Shown piece by piece: positions 1-5,899 of a stretch of 7,688 nt of DNA. Within the stretch, counting starts at the first letter, position 1. The number at the start of each line of letters is the position of its first letter. The DNA comes from JBDTLH01 sp039934875 (lineage in GTDB: Bacteria; Acidobacteriota; Terriglobia; Terriglobales; Acidobacteriaceae). Under the pieces are notes generated by a model, which was not told the origin of the DNA, did no database searches, and worked only from the letters and a program-made list of their open reading frames with translations. Location: positions 1-7,688 of the forward strand of contig JBDTLH010000062.1 of assembly GCA_039934875.1 (NCBI GenBank). Reading direction: 5' to 3'. Both the position numbers and the translations under genes were made by a program.

Positions 1-820
1 CAATCCTGATATTCTCATTCAGTATTGAGGAGTAATGATTGGCGGCCTCGCCTTCCAATGCGGCGGCTCCGGCCAATACCCTGGAGGCAAGAGATGCTGC
101 ATTCCGATCTTTAGGCGTACCTTCCGCTATGATAACGGTTACGTTGTGTCCAACGCCGGCGCGCAGAGTAAATGATAATTCCTCCAGGCGAACCGGTGTG
201 AGTTGCTGAGTGACATTGGCGGTATCGTCATGGGCAATAATATTCGGAGAGTAGATAATCGCAGAAAACTGTTGGGTTGGCTCTGATATAACATATCCAG
301 AGAGCTCAGGTCGCCAGGTGGTCTCCTGTCCGCCTATGGAGGCGGGCCACATCAAATTGAGCACCGGCGTGAAATGGATTACCACGTCAACCGGGCTTCG
401 GCTATCTACTTCATAGCTAAGAATTGCCGCTGGCAGATCAAGCGGGACCAATAGTTTTTCTCGTATCACATAATCAGGGCCGATATAAGTGCGGGTGACG
501 GATTCCGGATTGTAGGTGATGCGCCGCAGGACTGACAAGCCGTCCGTCTCGGTGGTCGTTCCCGCTGGGCGAAAACCTACCCCTAACCTATTCACGATCT
601 GGAAAGGGTAGGCCCAAACCTCAAGGCCATTGTTAGAGTAACCTGCGATCAGCGCGCGCCGCCCATGCACGGCAAGAAACCGCCTCGGACCGGTTGAGGT
701 GGTATCCCAGCCCAAGGAGGCATCGGCTGGTGTGCCTGCGGTGCAAACGGAGGCAATAAAACCCAAAGCACTGATCGTAGCCGCAGCAAGGACCAGTGCC
801 GCTTTGAGACGATGGCGCAT
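1..820 (-). CDS. Glycogen-debranching-like secreted glycosidase, N-terminal part (incomplete)
   Basis: This reading frame is open from an ATG at 820 to the left edge, giving 273 codons; its C-terminal part, including any catalytic domain, lies outside the window. Residues 1 to about 28 form a signal peptide: basic start MRHRLK, hydrophobic stretch, then small residues (VCTAG). The mature part begins with motifs I associate with acidobacterial amylo-alpha-1,6-glucosidase-like proteins: GRRALIAGYSNNGLEVWAYP near residues 53-72, LVPLDLPAAILSYEVDS, a PVLNLMWPASIGG segment and YVISEPTQQF. These belong to the N-terminal beta-sandwich that precedes a six-hairpin (alpha/alpha)6 domain. The expected role is hydrolysis of an alpha-linked oligosaccharide in the periplasm or outside the cell. 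The start lies 8 bases after the receptor stop and has AGGA directly touching the ATG, too close for a normal ribosome site, so translation may be coupled to the receptor gene. Family is likely; substrate is unknown. Confidence 0.
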   Translation of the reverse strand, partial: MRHRLKAALVLAAATISALGFIASVCTAGTPADASLGWDTTSTGPRRFLAVHGRRALIAGYSNNGLEVWAYPFQIVNRLGVGFRPAGTTTETDGLSVLRRITYNPESVTRTYIGPDYVIREKLLVPLDLPAAILSYEVDSRSPVDVVIHFTPVLNLMWPASIGGQETTWRPELSGYVISEPTQQFSAIIYSPNIIAHDDTANVTQQLTPVRLEELSFTLRAGVGHNVTVIIAEGTPKDRNAASLASRVLAGAAALEGEAANHYSSILNENIRI

Positions 821-828
821 TCCTAAAT

Positions 829-3800
829 TTAGAACACGATGCGTGCGGCAAATTGCAGCCGGCGCATGGAGGTCCCGTCTTGCGACGCAACCGTGCTCGA
901 TATGGTGCCCGCGTTGCCGTCCTGGCAATCCACGCAGCTGTCAACTCCGCCCAGGTTTACATGATTAAAGACGTTGAATGCCTCCGCGCGCAATTGGAAG
1001 CGGAAGCGCTCAGTGAGGTTGAAGGTCTTAGCCAATGATAAATCGACATTAACCAATCCTGGATTGTAGTAGGAGTCGCGTCCGATGTTGCCGAAGGTGC
1101 CTGCCGCAGGCCGGGAGAAAGCGCCAAACGACGCGGTCGAACCAGTGGACGTAAGCACGTAAGGAGCGGGGGTGAAGTACTGGACCTTATGGGTGACTGG
1201 ATTAAGAGATCCCGCACTGAGATCAAAGCTGCCTCCGGTCTTGTTGAGATAGCAAATACCCAGATCATTGTCAGTGCCGCACTGTGAATAGCCCGGGGTA
1301 AAGGGCAAGCCGCTCTGCCAGGTGAGGGCGCCGTTCAGAGCGAAGCCGCCGATGACGGCATTCAGCCATCCCGGCGCGCCATTGCCGTACGCCTTGCCGC
1401 GGCCGAAGGGCAGGTCCCAATTGCCCGCGAATATAAACGCGTGAGGCCGATTGTAGTAGCTATTGCCATAGCCAACCCGGGGGTCGATGAAGAAGTAATA
1501 TGACTCGTGGGTGAGCGCCTTTGACCAGGTGTAGTGGGATAGGAATTGCAATCCGCTGCTGAAGCGCTTTTCAAATACCACTTGGAGCGCCTGATAGCTG
1601 CTGGTTGCCTGGTTGGCGTTGTAGCGCAAGCCTTGTGTCCAGCCGAACGGCGATCCATATTTTACTCCCAAGGCTTGGGCGTCGCCATTGAAGTAGGGGC
1701 GCCGGTCATTGGTGGTAAAGAGACACGCGTTGAGCGCCGGGTCGGGCGAAAATCCCGGGCAAGCAGGGCTCGGGTTAAGGTTGTTCACCTGATTGAATCC
1801 GACGATCGTCTGCTGGTTGGGGTCCGCCTGATTGGAGGAGTCGAACATATTATGCGTGCCATGGCTGGCCACATAGGCCACTTGCAGCGACATAGTAGAG
1901 GTGAGCTGCTGCTGTACGGTGAGGTTCCAGGCGTCGAGGGTAGGCAGGCGAACGTAGAGCGGGCGCGTGGGGACGCTCACTCCATCGGGGAGTGGATAAT
2001 TACCACTCGCTGGAATGGGAGCAAAGGCGTATCCCGGAGGGCCCCCGTCGAGTGTGAAAGGCAATGCGGCGGCATTGGTGGGCGCGCTCAGGTTCTGTGA
2101 CACCTGCGTTGGATAGGAAAAGGTCAGGACTTCGCCGAATGTATTACCGGACCAACCCTGGCCATAGACCCGCCCATATCCTGCGCGAATAACCGTGTTA
2201 GGAAGCACCTGATAGGCAAGTCCCACACGAGGCGCGAGATTGGTATAGCTCCGCTGAACATTCAGGCTGTCGTTGTAGGGGCCATAGCCTGCGATGCGAA
2301 TGTCTCCTGTATTCAGATCCAGCAATCCGCCCTGGCCTTTACCATTCACTGATTCCGGGAAGTACATCTCCCAGCGCAGGCCATAGTTGAGGGTAAGCTT
2401 GTCGGTAATTCGCCATTGGTCCTGGCCGTAGAAGAAAAGACGGTTCTGTTTCTCCTGTGCATTGGTATTCTGCGTCTGCGTCCGCTGGAAGGCGGTTGGA
2501 TCACCGAGCAGGAAGGTCGCGAATCCCAGCCCTGAGGAGGTGCTTCCGTCCGGAAGCACGCCGGCGGTGCGGGTCTGAGAAAAATGGTAATTGCCGGAAC
2601 GCACGTTATTGTTATCCAGGCCAATCAGGTGGTTCAGGCCCACACGAAAATCGGCGCCAAACTTAATATTGTGATTGCCAATGGTGTGGCTCCAGTTATT
2701 CACACCTTGATACTGGCTCTCAGTCTGTAGGAATTGATTGGCTGAGGTGCCGTAGAGCAGATTTCCTCCGCCATTCGTTCCATTGCTTGCATTATCGATA
2801 TTGAACTGAGGAAGTCCGCCGTTGAGAGCAAGGTCTCCCACATTGGTATTTGGAATGCCCAGCGCATTGCCTACCGGTTTGTTGTAGTCCGGCCCATTCA
2901 GGTTGATATGCAGTCGGAACCAGCCGAAGCGGAAATCCGTGAGCCAACTTGAAGAGACGACATAGTCTCCTCCGGCGGCGATGCTTTGGTCGAGAGCAGT
3001 GTCGGTGCCTGCGAAGCCACCCGCGCCGAACCCGCCACCGCCCGCGAGACCGAAGTAAGGCGAGCCGGATAGATTGGAGCTGAAGTAGGTATAGCGGCCA
3101 AAAGTGTGAAGTTTTTCGGTGGTCTGATAATCAATGCGGCCGTCGACCTGATTATTATTGAAGATGCCGGAGCCAGAGGCGGAATAATTGTTTACGATGC
3201 CCGCGCCGGCAACATTCGGTAGGGGCAAGAGTTTGAAAAAGTTCACCGCCGCCGGCGAGAGGCTGGTCACCGGAACCTGGTTGTTCAGATAGGGCGTACG
3301 TCCTGCTAGTGCGGTCTGATTGGTGGCTGGATTAAATATCTGTCCCTGGCCCCCTTGCAGGTATTCGCTCAAATCGCAGGTGCCGGCGGCGGCGGTGCAG
3401 GTGCCATGGGCGAGCGCAGTGGGAACAGTGGTCAGAATGGCGCTGCCCGTCTTCTCCCGAAGGCCTTGGTAGTCGCCAAAGAAAAATAATTTGTCTTTGA
3501 TAATGGGGCCGCCGATTGCGCCGCCGAATTGATTGTGCAGATTAGGGGCGATGTAACGTCCCGTGAGCGGGTTGCGAGTGGATTCAGAGAACGGATCGCG
3601 CGCCTGCTGCGCATCCGAGCGGCGGAACTCGAAGGCTGCGCCGTGGAACTCGTTGCTTCCTGATTTTGTCTGGGCGGTCACCAGGCCGGCTACCGCCTTG
3701 CCAAACTGCGCCTCATAATTTTGCGAGGTGACCTTCATCTCAGACACCGATTCCAGTGTGGGATTTATCACCGCAACTCCGATGATCGGGTCTTGATTAT

Positions 3801-4455
3801 CGGTGCCGTCCAACTCGTAGCCGGTGGCAAATGGCAGTTGTCCGTTCACCTCGATCTGCTGGCTGCGCTGGGGGTTTTGCGATTCACCCACATTCCAGCC
3901 GATGTAAGTTGTGCCCGGGGTGAGTAGCTCGAATGCGGTGAAGTTGCGGTTCAGATTAGGCAGATTTTCCACCGCGCGAGCATTCAAAATAGTACTGACT
4001 TCCGCCCGGTCGGTTTCGAGCAGTGGGGCCGCCGCGGTGACTTCAACCGTGTTGCTTACCGATCCGACAGCTAGTTGGATGTCGGTTTTGGGCGCCGTAT
4101 CCGCATAGACCACAACGCTGCCGACGGTTGCTTTGCTGAAGCCCGGCGCTTCGGCGGTGACGCTGTACGTATCGGGAATAAGGTGCTGGGCAATGTATTG
4201 CCCGCTTCCATTGGTCTGCAGAGCGACGGATGTACCCTTTGCGATGTCTGTCACCGTCACGGTTGCATTGGGAACCGCTGCTCCGGTGTTGTCGGTGACC
4301 GTGCCCAATATCGATCCATAAACCGCCTGCCCGAACGCCGGACGAGTTCCGGTAAGAGCACCGGCCAATAGCAAAACAAATGCGAGCACAATGCAACCGG
4401 CTGATCTGAAATGGGAACACTGCGACGAACCATTGGGTTCAACTCTGATCTTCAT
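829..4455 (-). CDS. Oar-like TonB-dependent receptor with carboxypeptidase-regulatory-like N-terminal domain
   Basis: The 1208-residue product fits the usual 1100-1250 residues of the Oar-like receptors that are abundant in Acidobacteriota. Residues 1 to about 44 are a signal peptide, with a hydrophobic core at about 20-36 and a likely cut after FGQA. Residues about 45-125 are a carboxypeptidase-regulatory-like beta-sandwich (GSILGTVTDNTGAAVPNATV, SGQYIAQHLIPDTYSVTAEA, GF). A plug-like region follows to about 270 (ATGYELDGTDNQDP, SVSEMKVTSQNYEAQFG, AGLVTAQTKSGSNEFHG). The rest is beta-barrel, closing with FRFQLRAEAFNVFNHVNLGG and a C-terminal RIVF whose last residue is the aromatic expected for barrel insertion. 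It should import a large substrate across the outer membrane using TonB energy. No SusD partner is seen. Eight cysteines in the mature protein fall in four close pairs (353/360, 899/911, 1059/1068, 1174/1177). The ATG at 4455 is supported by a strong ribosome site and a promoter. The ligand, probably a glycan given the glycosidase downstream, is inferred. Confidence 0.
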   Translation of the reverse strand: MKIRVEPNGSSQCSHFRSAGCIVLAFVLLLAGALTGTRPAFGQAVYGSILGTVTDNTGAAVPNATVTVTDIAKGTSVALQTNGSGQYIAQHLIPDTYSVTAEAPGFSKATVGSVVVYADTAPKTDIQLAVGSVSNTVEVTAAAPLLETDRAEVSTILNARAVENLPNLNRNFTAFELLTPGTTYIGWNVGESQNPQRSQQIEVNGQLPFATGYELDGTDNQDPIIGVAVINPTLESVSEMKVTSQNYEAQFGKAVAGLVTAQTKSGSNEFHGAAFEFRRSDAQQARDPFSESTRNPLTGRYIAPNLHNQFGGAIGGPIIKDKLFFFGDYQGLREKTGSAILTTVPTALAHGTCTAAAGTCDLSEYLQGGQGQIFNPATNQTALAGRTPYLNNQVPVTSLSPAAVNFFKLLPLPNVAGAGIVNNYSASGSGIFNNNQVDGRIDYQTTEKLHTFGRYTYFSSNLSGSPYFGLAGGGGFGAGGFAGTDTALDQSIAAGGDYVVSSSWLTDFRFGWFRLHINLNGPDYNKPVGNALGIPNTNVGDLALNGGLPQFNIDNASNGTNGGGNLLYGTSANQFLQTESQYQGVNNWSHTIGNHNIKFGADFRVGLNHLIGLDNNNVRSGNYHFSQTRTAGVLPDGSTSSGLGFATFLLGDPTAFQRTQTQNTNAQEKQNRLFFYGQDQWRITDKLTLNYGLRWEMYFPESVNGKGQGGLLDLNTGDIRIAGYGPYNDSLNVQRSYTNLAPRVGLAYQVLPNTVIRAGYGRVYGQGWSGNTFGEVLTFSYPTQVSQNLSAPTNAAALPFTLDGGPPGYAFAPIPASGNYPLPDGVSVPTRPLYVRLPTLDAWNLTVQQQLTSTMSLQVAYVASHGTHNMFDSSNQADPNQQTIVGFNQVNNLNPSPACPGFSPDPALNACLFTTNDRRPYFNGDAQALGVKYGSPFGWTQGLRYNANQATSSYQALQVVFEKRFSSGLQFLSHYTWSKALTHESYYFFIDPRVGYGNSYYNRPHAFIFAGNWDLPFGRGKAYGNGAPGWLNAVIGGFALNGALTWQSGLPFTPGYSQCGTDNDLGICYLNKTGGSFDLSAGSLNPVTHKVQYFTPAPYVLTSTGSTASFGAFSRPAAGTFGNIGRDSYYNPGLVNVDLSLAKTFNLTERFRFQLRAEAFNVFNHVNLGGVDSCVDCQDGNAGTISSTVASQDGTSMRRLQFAARIVF

Positions 4456-4506
4456 CTGACTCCTCCCCGTGATTGTTGCTCAACATATGCCCGCAATCTT
4501 CATCTG
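4448..4506. repeat. Two exact 11-base direct repeats, ATCTTCATCTG
   Basis: ATCTTCATCTG occurs at 4448-4458, covering the receptor start codon, and again at 4496-4506, covering the spacer of the predicted receptor promoter and two bases of its -35 box. The copies are 48 bases apart start to start. An exact 11-base repeat in about 200 bases is unlikely by chance. A shorter relative, TTCATCT, appears at 4594-4600. It could be a repressor site, but the copy over the start codon may partly reflect coding sequence. Confidence 0.
4460..4468 (-). promoter_or_regulatory. Strong ribosome binding site of the TonB-dependent receptor
   Basis: On the minus strand GGGGAGGAG lies just upstream of the receptor ATG; the GGAGG core (4466-4462) is 6 bases from the start codon. 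This is the best Shine-Dalgarno match in the window and decides the start at 4455. Confidence 0.
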
Positions 4507-4510
4507 GCAA
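4482..4510 (-). promoter_or_regulatory. Putative sigma70-type promoter of the receptor-glycosidase unit
   Basis: Read on the minus strand, TTGCCA (4510-4505, 5 of 6 matches to TTGACA) is followed by exactly 17 bases and then TATGTT (4487-4482, 4 of 6 matches to TATAAT). Transcription would start near 4475, giving a leader of about 20 bases that just accommodates the ribosome binding site. The -35 box sits in the 9-base loop of an AATCTTC/GAAGATT dyad and directly touches a second palindrome, so control by a bound regulator is plausible. The promoter is predicted by eye from consensus and spacing. Confidence 0.
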
Positions 4511-4517
4511 GAAGATT
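4495..4517. promoter_or_regulatory. Dyad AATCTTC-N9-GAAGATT around the receptor -35 box
   Basis: Perfect 7-base inverted arms at 4495-4501 and 4511-4517 flank 9 bases that include the whole -35 hexamer of the predicted receptor promoter. The right arm is shared with the neighbouring palindrome at 4511-4528. The position suggests an operator; the protein that would bind is unknown, with the divergent regulator the obvious candidate. Confidence 0.
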
Positions 4518-4528
4518 CCGGAGTCTTC
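4511..4528. promoter_or_regulatory. 18-base near-perfect palindrome abutting the receptor promoter
   Basis: GAAGATTCCGGAGTCTTC is self-complementary in 8 of 9 base pairs; only the sixth position and its partner (T and G) fail. It ends exactly where the predicted -35 box (4505-4510) begins, which is about -36 to -53 relative to the predicted transcription start. This is a classic place for an activator to contact RNA polymerase. Since it is upstream of the predicted start of transcription, it is more likely a DNA site than an RNA hairpin. Confidence 0.
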
Positions 4529-4531
4529 GAA

Positions 4532-4593
4532 ACGGTTGCTCTTAAAACGCTTGCTCTTTATGACGCAATTCTTCAGGCAGCGTCTGCTCTTAT
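4532..4593. repeat. Three imperfect 14-base direct repeats, consensus RCGNYTGCTCTTWW
   Basis: Copies are ACGGTTGCTCTTAA (4532-4545), ACGCTTGCTCTTTA (4547-4560) and GCGTCTGCTCTTAT (4580-4593). All share CG and TGCTCTT at the same offset, with starts 15 and 33 bases apart. A shorter relative, TTGCTC, lies at 4476-4481. The array lies between the two divergent start codons, upstream of the receptor promoter and within the likely promoter area of the regulator gene, so iterated binding sites for a regulator are the natural reading. A weak plus-strand promoter (TTGCTC at 4536, TATGAC at 4559, 17-base spacer) overlaps two of the copies. Confidence 0.
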
Positions 4594-4622
4594 TTCATCT
4601 CCTGCAAGGTTTTTCACGGTGA

Positions 4623-4636
4623 TTTGACCCGTCAAA
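4623..4636. promoter_or_regulatory. Palindrome TTTGAC-CC-GTCAAA upstream of the regulator gene
   Basis: Two perfect 6-base inverted arms are separated by two bases. The site ends 27 bases before the regulator start codon at 4664, a position that would let a bound dimer block transcription or, if transcribed, form a small hairpin in the leader. Autoregulation of the regulator is a reasonable guess. The arms differ from those of the palindrome near the receptor promoter, so a different protein could be involved. Confidence 0.
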
Positions 4637-4663
4637 CCCCATATGACACACTGACGAGGTTCC

Positions 4664-5893
4664 ATGCATGCTCCTTATCCAGCTCCGGAACACGACGCCA
4701 AAGGATCGGAAGACCCGCGATGGCTGCTGGTGCAGCGTATCGCATCGAGCCAGCACCTGAAGACATCCGCCCGGCTCAGAGATTTTCTCTTGTACGTCGC
4801 CGATTGCGCCCTCCGTGGGACTCCCGAAGATGCCACCGAACAACAGATCGGGATGCATGTCTTCCGGCGGCCGCCGGGATATAACTCCAGCGAAGACAGC
4901 ATCGTAAGAACCCATGCACGCTTGCTGCGCCAGAAATTAGCCGCCTACTTCGCGGAAGAGGGCCTGAACGAAGAGACCGCAATCGAAATACCCAAGGGAC
5001 ACTATCTTCCCGTGTTTCGCCCCGCGGACGCGCAAAAGCCACCAACGCTTCAGCCATTGCCGGAAATTGTTCGAGCCGGGGCGCAAGGCCGCCCTCCAAA
5101 TTTTCGTCTGCTAATTATTCTAGCGACGGTAATTTTCCTGTGTATTGCCGCAGCCGCTCTCGCCTGGTGGTCGTGGCCAAAGCCCGCCGCCGGTCCGTCG
5201 AGTGTGGACGTCTTTTGGCGCGCTTTTCTGACCGAAGACCCTCCCGTCGTCATATTTAGCAATGCGTTGTTCGTCGGAGACTCGAAGAGCGGCTTACGCT
5301 ATGCGCCCCCCCAAACCAGCAACGATTCCACTGCCAAATACGTTGACAGTTACACAGGGATTGGCGAGGTCGCGTCGGTTTATGAACTCACCAAACTCTT
5401 CGATGTGCATCATTCGGCATTCATCCTCAAGCGCAGTCTTCTGGTCACCTGGGACGAAGCAAAATCGCGCAACCTGATCTTCATTGGATCGCCGGCCGAG
5501 AACCCGTCTTTGAAAGTCATGCCCTCGACCAGTGATTTCACCATGATGGCGGCCGCTGATTTTGCGGGCATTGTGAACCACCATCCCAGACCCGGCGAGC
5601 CTGCCCTCTATTCCCGCCCGGAGCATCCGCTAGCCAAGGATTACGCCATCTTGGCGCTGCTGCCCGGGGTGCAACAAGGCAAGAGAATGCTGGTATTCAG
5701 CGGACTCACCACCCTCGGTACCCAGGCGGCGGTGGAGTTCGCCTGTCGCCCTGAAAGCGTTGCGGAGCTGCTCAAAGCCGCATCTTTTCCGCCTCGGTCC
5801 GGGCAAGTCCGTCCCTTCGAAGCCGTGCTTGAGGTCACCATTGCGGGCGGAGTTCCTTTACAGACAAAGATCGTGGCCATGCGCGTCCACTGA
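4664..5893 (+). CDS. Membrane-anchored winged-helix-like regulator with extracytoplasmic domain
   Basis: The 409-residue product has three parts. Residues about 20-118 are a soluble cytoplasmic domain (RLRDFLLYVADCALRG, EQQIGMHVFRRPPGYNSSED, SIVRTHARLLRQKLAAYF, IEIPKGHYLPVF). The order of helix, IVRTHARLLRQKL and a final beta hairpin with IPKGHY parallels the OmpR/ToxR-type winged helix, where RLRKKL and a GxGY wing occupy the same places; this is my alignment by eye. Residues about 149-169 form one membrane segment (RLLIILATVIFLCIAAAALAWW). Residues 172-409 would lie outside the cytoplasm and match no fold I can name. The layout is that of ToxR or CadC one-component regulators, and the gene is divergent from the receptor it may control. 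I associate this N-terminal domain with many acidobacterial proteins of unproven function. The start ATG has GAGG 4 bases upstream; the in-frame ATG at 4643 is followed at once by TGA. A run of seven C at 5306-5312 leaves the frame intact. Confidence 0.
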   Translation: MHAPYPAPEHDAKGSEDPRWLLVQRIASSQHLKTSARLRDFLLYVADCALRGTPEDATEQQIGMHVFRRPPGYNSSEDSIVRTHARLLRQKLAAYFAEEGLNEETAIEIPKGHYLPVFRPADAQKPPTLQPLPEIVRAGAQGRPPNFRLLIILATVIFLCIAAAALAWWSWPKPAAGPSSVDVFWRAFLTEDPPVVIFSNALFVGDSKSGLRYAPPQTSNDSTAKYVDSYTGIGEVASVYELTKLFDVHHSAFILKRSLLVTWDEAKSRNLIFIGSPAENPSLKVMPSTSDFTMMAAADFAGIVNHHPRPGEPALYSRPEHPLAKDYAILALLPGVQQGKRMLVFSGLTTLGTQAAVEFACRPESVAELLKAASFPPRSGQVRPFEAVLEVTIAGGVPLQTKIVAMRVH

Positions 5894-5899
5894 GACAAG

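Noticed and set aside
633..968. Open frames on both strands across the receptor-glycosidase junction
   Set aside because: Their products are arginine- and cysteine-rich with no domain pattern and overlap two well-supported genes in other frames.
1546..2100. 184-codon plus-strand open frame inside the receptor gene
   Set aside because: It is antisense to the receptor barrel region, has no recognisable domain or ribosome site, and arises from the GC-rich codon use of the true gene.
3004..3056. Glycine-rich stretch GGGGFGAGGFAG in the receptor as an inserted repeat
   Set aside because: It is short and without nucleotide-level tandem units; a flexible extracellular loop explains it.
4562..4584. 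GACGC-N13-GCGTC hairpin as a terminator or attenuator
   Set aside because: Arms are only 5 bases with a 13-base loop and no T run; it overlaps the direct-repeat array and may be incidental.
5306..5312. Run of seven C in the regulator gene, suggesting phase variation or a sequencing error
   Set aside because: The frame continues with sensible sequence on both sides and the protein has a coherent layout, so no frameshift is indicated; seven bases alone is weak evidence for switching.
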